DNA from: JAGVSR01 sp963825555
GTDB lineage: Bacteria; Pseudomonadota; Alphaproteobacteria; Rhizobiales; Hyphomicrobiaceae
Length of the DNA: 64,000 nt
Assembly (NCBI GenBank): GCA_963825555.1
Contig: CAWGTZ010000022.1
Span: forward strand, 1 to 64,000
Direction of reading: 5' to 3'
Shown here: one piece after another, positions 37,629 through 50,394 of the stretch
Layout: the number at the start of each line of letters is the position of its first letter
How positions within the stretch are numbered: the stretch's first letter is position 1
Translations under genes and position numbers: made by a program
The notes under the pieces: generated by a model
Databases searched by the model: none
Seen by the model: only the letters and a program-made list of their open reading frames with translations
Told to the model about the DNA's origin: nothing

Positions 37629-39449
37629 CTATTCCACCGTCACTGACTTGGCGAGGTTGCGGGGCTGGTCCACATCTGTCCCCATCACGACGGCTGTATG
37701 ATAGGCGATCAACTGGATCGGAACGGCGTAGAGCAAGGGGTTGGCGAAGTCGTGCCCCTTGGGCACCTGAATATGAGCGACCAATTTGCACCCCGTCTTC
37801 TCCGGCGGTGCATCCGAGATGAGGATGATCTGCCCGCCGCGAGCGGCCACCTCCTGCATGTTGGAGACCGTCTTCTCAAAGAGATCGTCGTCGGGCGCCA
37901 CCACGATCACCGGGACGTTCTCGTCGATGAGCGCGATCGGCCCGTGCTTCAGCTCGCCCGCCGCGTACCCTTCCGCATGGATGTAGGAAATCTCCTTTAG
38001 CTTCAACGCCCCCTCGAGGGCGATCGGGTAGTTGATGCCGCGGCCAAGAAAAAGCACGTCGCGCGCCTTGGAGAGATACTGAGCCAGCTCCTCATACTGA
38101 TGCTCGTTGTTCAGCATGGAGGAAATGAGTTGCGGCACCTCGATGAGGGCCTTGACGAGTTCGCCCTCCATTTCAGGGCGGATCGTCCCCCGCGCGCGCC
38201 CGATCGCGATTGCGAGACACGCGAGCGCGGAGAGCTGGCAGGAGAACGCTTTCGTCGAGGCGACACCGATCTCGGGGCCGGCCAACGTCGGCAGAATGGC
38301 GTCGCTCTCGCGCGCGATCGTAGAGGTCCGCACGTTGACCACCGAGACGATCCGCTGTGCGCCCGCCTTGCAGTAGCGCAGGGTTGCAAGCGTGTCGGCT
38401 GTCTCGCCCGACTGGGAGACAAACACGGCGAGCCCACCCTCGACGAGCGGCGCCTCGCGATAGCGGAACTCCGAAGCGATATCGATCTCCACCGGCACCC
38501 GCGCGTAGCGTTCGATCCAATACTTCGCCACGAGTCCGGCATAGTAAGCCGTACCGCAGGCGGAGATCGTCACGCGCGGCACCTTGGCAAGATCAATACC
38601 CAGATCAGGGAAGTTGATCGTGCCGGAGCCCATGTCCAGATAGTTTGCGAGCGTATGGCTCACGACCTCGGGCTGTTCGTGGATCTCCTTCGCCATGAAG
38701 TGGCGGTGGTTGCCCTTATCGACGAGAAGCGAGCTGGCCACCGACTTGATTTTCGGCCGGTCAACCCGGGCGCCAGCCTCATCGTAGATCTCCACCCCCG
38801 AACGGCGCATCACCGCCCAGTCGCCTTCGTCGAGGTAGGTGATCGTATCTGTGAAAGGGGCAAGCGCGATCGCGTCGGACCCCAAATAGACCTCTCCCGT
38901 CCCGTAGCCGATGGCGAGCGGGCTGCCCTTGCGTGCCGCAAACATAAGATCGTCGTGACCGGCGAAGATGATGCCAAGCGCGAAGGCTCCCCGCAGCCTG
39001 GCCAACGCGGCCTTGACCGCCTCTACCGGCTCAAGCCCTTTGTCGAGTTCATCGGTAACGAGATGGACAACCGCCTCCGTGTCGGTGTCGGTCTCGAAGA
39101 CGTGGCCGCGCGCGGAAAGTTCCGCCTTGAGTTCGCGGTAGTTCTCGATGATGCCGTTGTGCACGACGCCGACCTTGGCGCTCATGTGCGGATGGGCGTT
39201 ACGCTCGGTCGGACGACCGTGCGTCGCCCATCGCGTATGACCGATGCCGACATGCCCGTTCAGCGGTTGTTCGTTTAGACGCATTTCCAGATTGCGCAGC
39301 TTGCCTTCTGCACGCCGGCGATCGAGGTGGCCGTCTTCGAGTGTGGCGATGCCGGCGCTGTCATACCCGCGATACTCGAGCCGGCGCAGAGCGTCGACGA
39401 GATCGAGCGCCACAGGTTTGGATGCGAGTATTCCTACAATGCCACACAT
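37629..39449 (-). CDS. glmS: GlmS, glutamine-fructose-6-phosphate aminotransferase
   Basis: The protein has 606 residues, the family's normal length. The N-terminal Ntn glutaminase domain begins MCGIVGIL with nucleophile Cys2 and carries GHTRWATHG and HNGIIENYRELK. Two SIS sugar-isomerase domains follow (SACGTAYYAG, FVSQSGETADTLATLRYCK; LFLGRGINYPIALEGALKLKE, HAEGYAAGELKHGPIALI), ending NLAKSVTVE. It makes glucosamine-6-phosphate, the entry to UDP-GlcNAc. It lies just downstream of glmU on the same strand (117 bases), a common pairing for the same pathway. No glmS ribozyme-like leader is visible. Confidence 0.97.
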   Translation of the reverse strand: MCGIVGILASKPVALDLVDALRRLEYRGYDSAGIATLEDGHLDRRRAEGKLRNLEMRLNEQPLNGHVGIGHTRWATHGRPTERNAHPHMSAKVGVVHNGIIENYRELKAELSARGHVFETDTDTEAVVHLVTDELDKGLEPVEAVKAALARLRGAFALGIIFAGHDDLMFAARKGSPLAIGYGTGEVYLGSDAIALAPFTDTITYLDEGDWAVMRRSGVEIYDEAGARVDRPKIKSVASSLLVDKGNHRHFMAKEIHEQPEVVSHTLANYLDMGSGTINFPDLGIDLAKVPRVTISACGTAYYAGLVAKYWIERYARVPVEIDIASEFRYREAPLVEGGLAVFVSQSGETADTLATLRYCKAGAQRIVSVVNVRTSTIARESDAILPTLAGPEIGVASTKAFSCQLSALACLAIAIGRARGTIRPEMEGELVKALIEVPQLISSMLNNEHQYEELAQYLSKARDVLFLGRGINYPIALEGALKLKEISYIHAEGYAAGELKHGPIALIDENVPVIVVAPDDDLFEKTVSNMQEVAARGGQIILISDAPPEKTGCKLVAHIQVPKGHDFANPLLYAVPIQLIAYHTAVVMGTDVDQPRNLAKSVTVE

Positions 39450-39566
39450 GCCCGATGTCCTTGATAAGCTGGGGATCCGGTCCGGCCGGCGTCCCTTCGG
39501 TGACTATTCCGTGCGTTCCTGAAGCCGCAAATCACGAGCTGCATCTGCTTCCGGCGCATGAACCGC

Positions 39567-40922
39567 TCATGCTTTTGCCTTGCGCCGCGACATCACTGCC
39601 CGGAACTTGGCCGCCCACTCCGGTCGCTCTTCCTGGACCGTCCGCTCGAGCGCCAGCGCGCCTGCCGCTACGTCCTTCGTGATCACACTGCCCGAACCGA
39701 TGTAGGCCCCCTCGCCGATGGTGACCGGGGCAACGAGCGACGAGTTTGATCCGATAAACGCACCCTCGCCCACTTCCGTCTTGTGTTTGAAGAAGCCATC
39801 GTAATTGCAGAAGATCGTGCCCGCACCGATGTTCGAACGCGCGCCGACCACGCCATCGCCGAGATAGGACAGATGGTTCGCCTTGGCTCCGGCACCTATG
39901 GTGGTGTTCTTCACCTCCACAAAATTCCCGATGTGTACGCCGGCTCCAAGTTCCGCTCCGGGTCTGAGCCGAGCGAACGGGCCGACCTCGGCACCTGCGC
40001 CGATGCGAGCGCCGGTAAAGTGGCAGTAGGCCCTGATCTGGACCCCGTCCTCCACTGTAACGCCGGGACCGAATACCACATGCGGCTCGATGACGACATC
40101 CCGACCGATAAGGGTGTCGTAGCTGAACCAGACCGTCTCGGGCGCAACGAGAGTTGCGCCGTTCTCCATGACCGCAGACCGGGCGCGATCCTGCCAGATG
40201 CCCTCCGCGGTCGCCAGCTGCGCCCGCGAATTGACGCCAAGAACTTCCACTTCCGGACACGTTACGACGGTGGCCCGCACGCCGTCACCGTGGGCGATCT
40301 CCACAGCGTCGGTCAGGTAGTACTCGCCTTTCGCATTGGCATTGCCAATTCTGTCCAGAACGCCCAGAAGGTCCGGCAGCCGGAAGGCCAGGACGCCGGA
40401 GTTGCAGAGCTTAACGGCCAGCTCTTCCGGACTTGCATCCTTGTGCTCCCGGATTGCGATGAGGGTATCGCCCCCTGCTGTGAGAAGCCGGCCGTAGCCC
40501 GACGGATCCTTGGCCTCGAACCCGAGAACCGCGACGCCCGCCCCCGCATCGAGTGCCCCCCTCAACGCCTTCAGCGTGGACGGCTCAATGAGCGGCGTAT
40601 CGGCATAAAGAATGATGACATCACCGTTGTGCCCTTGCAGCGCGGCGCGCGCGGCCAAAACGGCATCCCCCGTGCCCGCCTGTCGCTCCTGAATGAAGAC
40701 TTGCGCCGACGGCGCCAGACGCCGGGCCTCGGCTGTCACGTCGTCCATGCCGGGTCCGACCACGATAGCCAGCCGCGCACCATCCACTCCCGCGGCCAGC
40801 GCTAGCACATGCCCCAGCAACGAGCGGCCCGCGATGCGATGCAGGACCTTTGGAAGCGCGGAATTCATGCGCGTTCCCTTGCCCGCGGCCAAAACGACGA
40901 TCAGTGGAGATTGAGACACCAT
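39567..40922 (-). CDS. glmU: GlmU, bifunctional GlcNAc-1-P uridyltransferase / GlcN-1-P acetyltransferase
   Basis: From ATG 40922 the protein has 451 residues. The nucleotidyltransferase half begins IVVLAAGKGTRMNSALPKVLH and has DVIILYADTPLI with the metal-binding Asp. The C-terminal half is a left-handed beta-helix of hexapeptide repeats (GPGVTVEDGVQIRAYCHFTG, IGAGAEVGPFARLRPGAELG) with the acetyltransferase block VEVKNTTIGAGAKANHLSYLGD. It catalyses the last two steps to UDP-GlcNAc. It is followed by glmS. The upstream TTG-type start at 41018 is not supported. Confidence 0.97.
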   Translation of the reverse strand: MVSQSPLIVVLAAGKGTRMNSALPKVLHRIAGRSLLGHVLALAAGVDGARLAIVVGPGMDDVTAEARRLAPSAQVFIQERQAGTGDAVLAARAALQGHNGDVIILYADTPLIEPSTLKALRGALDAGAGVAVLGFEAKDPSGYGRLLTAGGDTLIAIREHKDASPEELAVKLCNSGVLAFRLPDLLGVLDRIGNANAKGEYYLTDAVEIAHGDGVRATVVTCPEVEVLGVNSRAQLATAEGIWQDRARSAVMENGATLVAPETVWFSYDTLIGRDVVIEPHVVFGPGVTVEDGVQIRAYCHFTGARIGAGAEVGPFARLRPGAELGAGVHIGNFVEVKNTTIGAGAKANHLSYLGDGVVGARSNIGAGTIFCNYDGFFKHKTEVGEGAFIGSNSSLVAPVTIGEGAYIGSGSVITKDVAAGALALERTVQEERPEWAAKFRAVMSRRKAKA

Positions 40923-41347
40923 GGTCGCTTCGTGAACCTTTCGAATAGGTGGCGGCGTTACCACCCGTCCATCCCGCCGGATGTCCGCCAGAGACCCGCG
41001 GAGCGGTTCATAGGCCACCCAGGATTAATCAAACAGTGTTGCCGCGCCGTCGACTACTGCAATTCCTGCAAAGTCCGTACCGCCTCAGCGCTAGCCGCCC
41101 TTGGTGAATTTCCAATGGCACACCAGAAAGGACCCAACCTGAGCAGATTCGCGCCGGCCCGTCTTGCCGCTGAAACCCCACCAATTTCTACCTTAGATAG
41201 CATAAATAAAGGAAACTTCGCCTTAGCGGGCGGTTATCCCAGCTCTTCCACAACGCAGGGCGCGCGCCGTCGCCCACCTGCGTTGACCCCCCGCCGCGAC
41301 TCGGGCGAGCACTCTGGAAAGCATGAGTTTTTTGAGGGTTCTTACGC
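40923..41347. other. Divergent upstream region with an inverted repeat
   Basis: The 425 bases between glmU and the SPOR-like gene hold no supported gene. AACGCAGG (41252-41259) and CCTGCGTT (41277-41284) form an inverted repeat with an 17-base GC-rich middle, about 60 bases before the ATG at 41348. It could be an operator or a leader hairpin. Confidence 0.4.
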
Positions 41348-42343
41348 ATGTCCGCAACCCCTTCCCAGATGCCTGATATGCCGCCGCCGCTGCCGTCTGG
41401 CAGAAGCAGGTCCACCGACCCGGCCATGACGCCGGCGCATCGCGAAACGGCCATTTCGATTGATCATCCGCTCTTCCACGGGGAAGCGGCGGCGCAGCCG
41501 CACATGGCTCAGTCCCATGCTTCCGAGGCTGCCCATGCCAGCGAGCGCACGAATATGCCCAGATCGTCTAGGTCTGGCGTCAGCATCGTCTGGGGCCTCC
41601 TCGGCTGCCTCGCAGTTGGCTATCTCGGCGTGGTCCTGACAAAACCCGATCTCGTGCCGCGCATCGGCGTCGCAAAGACCGACGCCACTTTGGTGGCCGA
41701 GGTGGAGCACCTGCGTGGTTCATTGGAGGCGCTGCGCGAGGAGGTGGCCGAGGTTCGCTCTCAGGTGAGCGAGACCGGCGCCGAGCAGCGCGCACTGTCC
41801 GACCGGCTGGCTGCACTGACGACTTCCGGGACGTCGGCGGCGTCAGATTCCGGTCTTCCTCCTGCAGAACTCAGGCTCGACACGGCCCCGGTGGCTGGGC
41901 CGCCAAACGGCCGCTCAACCGCTGATGTTCTCAGGACCGCTCCGCCCCCGGCCAAGAAGACGGCTGACGCCAAGGCTGCAAAAGCCGCCGCGGAGAAAAA
42001 AATCGAGACCGGCAGTGTAGAGTCGGCAGCAGCAACGGAGCCGCCGCCATTCGGGCCTGCCGTCGTAAAATCCGCGGAGAACCCGGTCGGCGTTCAAATC
42101 GCCACCGGCTCATCACTGGATAGCCTGCGGCTGAGCTGGAGCCTGCTCTCTGAAACGCACGCACCCAACCTGAAGAACCTCGAACCGCGCTATTCCATGA
42201 GCGTGGACGATAGCGGGCTCGTCTACAATCTCATGGCCGGCCCTGTGAAGTCGGCAGACGAGGCCCAGAAGATGTGTAAGGCGCTGGCCGCGAAGGCCGT
42301 CCCCTGCAAGGTCGTCAACGACTTTGGTGGTGCAGCACTCTGA
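41348..42343 (+). CDS. Single-pass membrane protein with coiled coil and SPOR-like end
   Basis: The 331-residue protein has a Pro/His-rich cytoplasmic N-terminus (1-75) and a membrane helix IVWGLLGCLAVGYLGVVL (79-96). A coiled coil follows (VEHLRGSLEALREEVAEVRSQV), then a low-complexity Ala/Lys/Pro linker. The C-terminal domain (GVQIATGSSLDSLRLSWSLL, NLMAGPVKSADEAQKMCKAL) is built like a SPOR domain that ends VPCKVVNDFGG. It probably acts at the cell wall from the inner membrane. It is followed by a strong terminator. Confidence 0.75.
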   Translation: MSATPSQMPDMPPPLPSGRSRSTDPAMTPAHRETAISIDHPLFHGEAAAQPHMAQSHASEAAHASERTNMPRSSRSGVSIVWGLLGCLAVGYLGVVLTKPDLVPRIGVAKTDATLVAEVEHLRGSLEALREEVAEVRSQVSETGAEQRALSDRLAALTTSGTSAASDSGLPPAELRLDTAPVAGPPNGRSTADVLRTAPPPAKKTADAKAAKAAAEKKIETGSVESAAATEPPPFGPAVVKSAENPVGVQIATGSSLDSLRLSWSLLSETHAPNLKNLEPRYSMSVDDSGLVYNLMAGPVKSADEAQKMCKALAAKAVPCKVVNDFGGAAL

Positions 42344-42367
42344 CGGCACCGACATGAAATTACACAC

Positions 42368-42400
42368 CGCCGCGCAAGTAACATTGCGCGGCGTTCCTGT
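42368..42400 (+). terminator. Hairpin terminator
   Basis: CGCCGCGCAA, loop GTAACA, TTGCGCGGCG, then TTCCTGTT, 25 bases after the stop at 42343. Confidence 0.7.
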
Positions 42401-42423
42401 TGGCGAGGCGGCCGCACAGCGGA

Positions 42424-43488
42424 TCAACTGGAGGACGCACTCGTCTGCGCGCCAAGCCACATGGTGCGGCGCTGAAAGCGCACTTCGATCTCACGCGCAA
42501 TGTCACGTGTTGCGTAGAGGGGCGCATACGACCAGTTGGGAAGACACTCCACAGTTTCAGGCAGCGCACGCGTGGCCCCGAGGGCCCGAAGCAACTCGTG
42601 GAACCGATGAAACTTCGCCTTTCCGCCCGTGGGGGTGAAGACATAAACGGGCCTGCCAGTAACGCAACACTCGCCTGTCATGTTGACACTATCGGCAGTC
42701 ACGACGAAAGCATCCGCGTGGGCCAGAAAATCTGGATAGGGGTTCGGACCGATACCATCCCAGAGGATACGCGGTGCGTTCCGCGTTGCCTCTTCCGTGA
42801 CATCGAGCAGCCGCGCGTGTGTACGCCGCGAGGGCGTGATCATGAAGCTCGCTCCCAACGCAGCGAGGCTCTCGATCGACGCCTTCAGGCGCTGATCGTC
42901 GGCTTCGCTGAACTGATAGGACCCATTCCGCCCCCCGAGGAGCACGGCGATGCGCGGAGCGGGCAGCGCGGCGATCTCCGGCGGCATCTGTTCCCTCAGT
43001 CGCGCGATGCGTTCCGGTGAGAAGCCATGGGGAGAAATAACCGTGGTGACCACGTTCGCACCCCGCCGGCGATCGTGTGCGGGCACCCAAATAAGGTCGG
43101 CGGTCTTCGGCCCCGTCTGCGGATCGAGCAAAACGACCGTGAACACGGACGCGCCAGCCCGCCGCTTCAATTCGCGCAAATACGGTATGGAGGCCCGGCC
43201 GGTTGCGATGGCCAGATTGGGCCAGGGCGGCGCGAACGCCGCGCCGGGCGCGCCGAATTGCTCCGATCGGGGCACACGGCCCCAAGGCGCTGTCAGCTTC
43301 TTCACACCCGGCAAACCGACGCGCTTCATTTCATAGTCGACACCCAGCGCCTCCGCGACGCCCGTAGTCTGGGTATCCATGCCCGCCTTAGGCTCGCTGA
43401 TAATCCAGCATTTCAGTCCCGCGAGCGGCCGAATGGGCGGGCGTTTGGAGACGTGCTCATCGTTCACCATGGCGCTCACACTGGTCAT
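42424..43488 (-). CDS. ELM1-like (DUF1022) glycosyltransferase-fold protein
   Basis: The family is recognised from CWIISEPKAGMDTQTTGVAEALG, PNLAIATGRASIPYLRELKRR, VTTVISPHGFSPERI, IAVLLGGRNGSYQFS and DAFVVTADSVNMTGECCVTGRPVYVF. This is PF06258, which includes plant mitochondrial fission factor ELM1; the fold resembles GT-B nucleotide-sugar enzymes. The bacterial role is unknown. The start is uncertain: ATG 43488 is used, with ATG 43470 (MVNDEHVSKRPP) an alternative; neither has a strong ribosome-binding site. It is divergent from the AsnC-type regulator. Confidence 0.85.
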   Translation of the reverse strand: MTSVSAMVNDEHVSKRPPIRPLAGLKCWIISEPKAGMDTQTTGVAEALGVDYEMKRVGLPGVKKLTAPWGRVPRSEQFGAPGAAFAPPWPNLAIATGRASIPYLRELKRRAGASVFTVVLLDPQTGPKTADLIWVPAHDRRRGANVVTTVISPHGFSPERIARLREQMPPEIAALPAPRIAVLLGGRNGSYQFSEADDQRLKASIESLAALGASFMITPSRRTHARLLDVTEEATRNAPRILWDGIGPNPYPDFLAHADAFVVTADSVNMTGECCVTGRPVYVFTPTGGKAKFHRFHELLRALGATRALPETVECLPNWSYAPLYATRDIAREIEVRFQRRTMWLGAQTSASSS

Positions 43489-43608
43489 TTCGCGCGGGAC
43501 TGTCCAGCCAGCCCGTGCAGGAGTTCGGGGTTGCAATTCAGTAATTTTATTGCCTAAACAATGGCCCTGAAGACATTATTTGAAACCAGACCGGCCCTTT
43601 GGAACCCT

Positions 43609-44094
43609 ATGACCCGCCGTCTCGACACCACCGATTTACGCATACTGAAAGAACTGATGGCCGACGGCTCGCTCACGAATGTCGCGCTCGCCGGCAAGGT
43701 CGGCCTCTCCGCTCCACCCTGCCTGCGCCGCGTCCGCGCGCTGGAAGAGACAGGCGTCATCACCGGGTATGCCGCGCTCGTCGACGAACGCGCTCTGGGC
43801 TTCGAAATCACCGCCTTCGCCATGGTGGGTTTGCACAGCCAATCGGAATCCGATTTGCGCGCCTTCGAGAACCGGATCATCGGATGGCCCATCGTGCGCG
43901 AGGCCTACATGCTTTCCGGCGAGAACGATTATATCCTGAAGTGCGTTGCACGCGATTTGTCGACGTTCCAGGAGTTCGTCCTGAAGGAATTGACGGCCGT
44001 TCCCAACGTCGCGAGTGTCAAAACATCGCTCACCATCCGCCGCGCCAAGCTGGCGCCCGGCGTTCCGGTGGCACCTGAGGAAAACGCGGGTTGA
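43609..44094 (+). CDS. Lrp/AsnC family transcriptional regulator
   Basis: From ATG 43609 the protein has 161 residues. The N-terminal winged HTH (LDTTDLRILKELMADGSLTN, KVGLSAPPCLRRVRALEETGVI) is followed by a RAM ligand-binding domain (YMLSGENDYILKCVARDLSTFQEFV). The CLRRVRALEE recognition helix is of the common Rhizobiales AsnC type. An in-frame ATG at 43561 would add 16 residues without HTH similarity. It is divergent from the ELM1-like gene, so autoregulation over the short spacer is likely. The effector is unknown. Confidence 0.92.
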   Translation: MTRRLDTTDLRILKELMADGSLTNVALAGKVGLSAPPCLRRVRALEETGVITGYAALVDERALGFEITAFAMVGLHSQSESDLRAFENRIIGWPIVREAYMLSGENDYILKCVARDLSTFQEFVLKELTAVPNVASVKTSLTIRRAKLAPGVPVAPEENAG

Positions 44095-44122
44095 GACCCT
44101 GCGGGTTTCCTCGCCGTTGCCT

Positions 44123-45382
44123 TCAGCCCATCCGGTCCAGATGGCGCACATTGCGAAGACCGGGGAAAAGACGCGCCCATAAGCCGGCTGTGATGAGGGC
44201 CCCGACACCGCCAATGACTACGGCTGGTACCGCTCCGACGACCGCAGCCATGCTGCCCGCGCGGAATTCGCCCAGTTCGTTCGAGGCCCCGATGAAGGTC
44301 ATGTTGACGGCACTGACGCGCCCCCTGAGTTCGTCGGGGGTCTTCAGCTGAACGAGGGTCTGGCGGATGAAGACACTTACCATGTCGGCTGCGCCCACCA
44401 CGACAAGCGCCAGCACCGAGAGCCATACGGTGTTCGACAGGCCAAAAACTACGATCGCCACCCCGTAGACGGCGACCGAGACAAACAGGATGAAGCCGGC
44501 GTTGTCGCGCACGGGATTGCGCAAGAGCCAGAGACTCATCAGCAGCGCGCCGACAGCGACGGCCGAGCGCAGCGCACCGAGCCCCCAGGGACCAACGTCG
44601 AGAATATCGCGGGCGAAGACCGGCAGCAGCGCCGTCGCGCCGCCGAGCATGACGGCCACCATGTCGAGCGACATGGCGCCCAGCACAACCGGCTGCTTCC
44701 AGATGTAGCGAAAGCCAGCTAGCAGCGCTTCCGTCGACACCGGGGCCGAAGAGGTCCGCTGGGCGGGTTTGGGAATCAGGAGCGTGAGGAGGCCGGCTAG
44801 GAGAAAGAAGGCGATCGAAACCGAATAGGATAGTTCCGAGGAAATTCCATAGAGAAGTCCTCCCGCCACGGGGCCCGTGATGGTCGCAACCTGAAAGCTG
44901 GAGGAGTTGAGCGCAATCCCATTGGCGAGCGCAACGGGCGGCAGCAGATTGGCCAAAAGCGACTGTACCGCAGGGCCCATGAAGGCGCGCGCGACGCCGA
45001 AGACACAAAGCACGGCATAGACGGGCCAGATCGCGGTAAGGCCCTGGTGCAGAAGCGTTAGCAGCGCGCCCGCGCACAGCGCCTGCACAGCCATGCAGGT
45101 CGCCATGATCCGCCGCCGGTTGTAGCGATCGGCCACCGAACCGGTCACCAGCACGAGCAGCGGCGCGGGCAGGAACTGGACGAGCCCGACGAGGCCGAGA
45201 AGGAAAGGATCGCGCGTCTGGTCGTAGATCTGCCAACCAACCGACACGCTCAACACCTGCAGAGCGAAGACGAGCAGGAAGCGCGCCGCCCAATAGAGCC
45301 TGTAGCTTGGATAGTCGAATGCGCGGTCGGAAAGGCGCGCGCCTTGAGGTGCCTCGTGGGCGGTCATGTCACCGTCACTCAA
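44123..45382 (-). CDS. Major facilitator superfamily transporter, EntS/MFS_3-like
   Basis: The 419-residue protein has about 12 membrane helices and family cues: DRAFDYPSYRLYWAARFLLVFA, SVSVGWQIYDQTRDPFLLGLVGLVQFLPAPLLVLVTG, the loop 2-3 motif GSVADRYNRRRIM, and RQTLVQLKTPDELRGRVSAVN. The profile is that of MFS_3/EntS exporters for siderophores or drugs. The stop at 44123 is convergent with the AsnC-type regulator. It is the last gene of the carB-greA run, starting 38 bases after greA. Confidence 0.9.
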   Translation of the reverse strand: MSDGDMTAHEAPQGARLSDRAFDYPSYRLYWAARFLLVFALQVLSVSVGWQIYDQTRDPFLLGLVGLVQFLPAPLLVLVTGSVADRYNRRRIMATCMAVQALCAGALLTLLHQGLTAIWPVYAVLCVFGVARAFMGPAVQSLLANLLPPVALANGIALNSSSFQVATITGPVAGGLLYGISSELSYSVSIAFFLLAGLLTLLIPKPAQRTSSAPVSTEALLAGFRYIWKQPVVLGAMSLDMVAVMLGGATALLPVFARDILDVGPWGLGALRSAVAVGALLMSLWLLRNPVRDNAGFILFVSVAVYGVAIVVFGLSNTVWLSVLALVVVGAADMVSVFIRQTLVQLKTPDELRGRVSAVNMTFIGASNELGEFRAGSMAAVVGAVPAVVIGGVGALITAGLWARLFPGLRNVRHLDRMG

Positions 45383-45419
45383 CCGCCCGCACCGCGAACG
45401 TTAGGCTCGCGGGCCGGCC

Positions 45420-45899
45420 TCACTTCCACTCGATCTTTAGTATCTCGTAGGAGCGCGAGCCTTTGGGCGTCGTCACTTCGACGCTGTCGCCCTTCGATTT
45501 ACCGATGAGTGCACGCGCAATAGGAGACGAGATGGAGATCTTGCCTTCCTTGACGCTCGCCTCCATGTCGCCGACGATCTGGTACTTCACCTTCTCGTCC
45601 GTATCTTCGTCGACGAGCGTCACGGTGGCGCCAAACTTGATGGTCGCGCCCGTGAGCGACGAGGGGTCGATGACATCGGCGCGATTGAACTTGTCTTCCA
45701 GTTCTGCCACGCGCGCCTCGTTGAGGCCCTGGGCCTCCTTGGCAGCGTGATACTCCGCATTCTCGGAGAGATCTCCGTGCGCGCGTGCTTCCGAAATGGC
45801 CTGAATGATGCGCGGACGCTCTACGGCTTTCAGGCGATGCAGTTCCTCCTCGAGCTTTTTATAGCCATCGATGGTCATAGGAACTCGATCCATGGACAT
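45420..45899 (-). CDS. greA: GreA, transcript cleavage factor
   Basis: From ATG 45899, with AGGAGG eight bases upstream, the protein has 159 residues: normal length. The N-terminal antiparallel coiled coil (YKKLEEELHRLKAVERPRII) carries the acidic tip DLSENAEYHAAKE that reaches the RNA polymerase active centre. The globular C-terminal domain ends ISISSPIARALIGKSKGDSV, TTPKGSRSYEILKI. It rescues backtracked polymerase. It lies 145 bases downstream of carB on the same strand, an arrangement usual in Rhizobiales. Confidence 0.97.
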   Translation of the reverse strand: MSMDRVPMTIDGYKKLEEELHRLKAVERPRIIQAISEARAHGDLSENAEYHAAKEAQGLNEARVAELEDKFNRADVIDPSSLTGATIKFGATVTLVDEDTDEKVKYQIVGDMEASVKEGKISISSPIARALIGKSKGDSVEVTTPKGSRSYEILKIEWK

Positions 45900-46044
45900 C
45901 GCTAACGCCTCCTGATTGGCCTGGCCACGTGGCCAGAACCCTCTTCGATGCATCCGCAAACGCGAGAGGTACCAGCCCGGCACGATCAGGGCGCGGCACG
46001 ACTGGCCACGCCCGATTTGCCGGATCTCCGAACCTCCGAACGCT

Positions 46045-49398
<3,354 letters not shown>

Positions 49399-49551
49399 GG
49401 CGGGGCCAACTCTTATTGCAGGGCAAATGGTTTGGCTATAGGCCGCGACGGTTCGCGCGACCCAAGGCAGCCGGGCCCTGTGCTGAGGGTTGGCGAGGCC
49501 CCCGTCAAGGCCTGCGATCGCCCCCTCAACAATATGACCTGTTTTGGCGGT

Positions 49552-49584
49552 CAAAAGCCCGGCTCCGCGAGGGCGGACCGGGCT
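49552..49584 (-). terminator. Rho-independent terminator upstream of carB
   Basis: On the minus strand AGCCCGG-TCCGC-CCTC-GCGGA-G-CCGGGCT is followed by TTTTG. It ends the transcript of the exported-protein pair, so carB should have its own promoter. Confidence 0.8.
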
Positions 49585-49640
49585 GTGTGACGTCTTTTCA
49601 ACGTAAAGGGACGGGGCGGGCGGGCGCCGTGCCGGGGGGA

Positions 49641-50312
49641 CTACGGCGTCACATTCGTGGGCTTATCGATCTTCAGATCGGTCGGGTAACTGTAGACCTC
49701 CTTGAAGATCGGCTTGTCGAGCATGCCCTCCCGGGCAAAGATGATCCGCGCCGGCATGCCGGTGTCGACATCGAGATAGACGACCCGAACCGCCTCGTTC
49801 TTCGGTGCCTCAGCCGGGGTTTCACCACGCTTCTTGGCCTCGATCTGCTCCGGAGTGTCCGGCTTCTCTTCGTCCAGCCCCTTGTAGGCGCGAACCTTCT
49901 GGCCTTCGAGGGTTTCAGCACCCATGCATTCGAAGCGGCCGACATTGGCCGGCACTTCGGCGAGCGTGCTATTGAAGAAGTTGATGATCTGCTCGGTGGT
50001 GGAGGGATCGAGGACTTTCCAGCCCTCGTCCGTCCGCCCCCAAGCTTCCTTGCCGACGAGCACCGTTTCAGTCGCTTTGTCGGGCTCGATGAGAGTGGTC
50101 ACCACCTGGCGCATGCGATCGGGCTTGACGTACTCGATCAGCATCTTGAACGGCCCCTGCTCTCCAATCAGGTTCATCTCTTTGCGAACCATGTCGGAGT
50201 TGCTCTGGCGCGTGAAGGCCTGGTGGACCTCACGCGTGCAATCGGCACTGGCCGCTGAAGCGGTTCCGGCCAACACGAGGACGGCCAGAGCGCCGCGCTT
50301 TAGAAATGTCAT
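49641..50312 (-). CDS. Exported LolA-like protein, tandem paralogue A
   Basis: The 223-residue protein has a signal peptide MTFLKRGALAVLVLAGTASAASA and one cysteine near the mature start (DCTREVHQAF). Its pattern (GPFKMLIEYVKPDRMRQVV, ETVLVGKEAWGRTDEGWKVL, VRVVYLDVDTGMPARIIFARE, YSYPTDLKIDKPTNVTP) is that of the half-barrel LolA/LppX-like fold that cradles a lipid. It shares order and spacing of motifs with the next gene upstream and is its tandem paralogue. The ligand is unknown. A terminator follows. Confidence 0.75.
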   Translation of the reverse strand: MTFLKRGALAVLVLAGTASAASADCTREVHQAFTRQSNSDMVRKEMNLIGEQGPFKMLIEYVKPDRMRQVVTTLIEPDKATETVLVGKEAWGRTDEGWKVLDPSTTEQIINFFNSTLAEVPANVGRFECMGAETLEGQKVRAYKGLDEEKPDTPEQIEAKKRGETPAEAPKNEAVRVVYLDVDTGMPARIIFAREGMLDKPIFKEVYSYPTDLKIDKPTNVTP

Positions 50313-50394
50313 TTCAGATGGTCTCCATCGTATCCAGCCAGCATCGCCGAGTTGGGGGCGCAGGCCGTGGTTCTCTTGACTGCCGGCCTTCGCG

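Noticed and set aside
38100..39278. 392-codon open frame on the plus strand
   Set aside because: It is antisense to glmS; the composition (His, Arg, Asp rich) is typical of shadow frames in GC-rich DNA.
37337..39600. Possible glmS ribozyme or riboswitch near glmS
   Set aside because: No P1-P2 core is visible upstream of glmS on the minus strand, and the ribozyme is not expected in this class.
43929..45293. 454-codon open frame on the minus strand overlapping the MFS gene
   Set aside because: It is a different frame of the same strand as the MFS transporter; Arg/Cys/Gly-rich without membrane helices, so it is a shadow.
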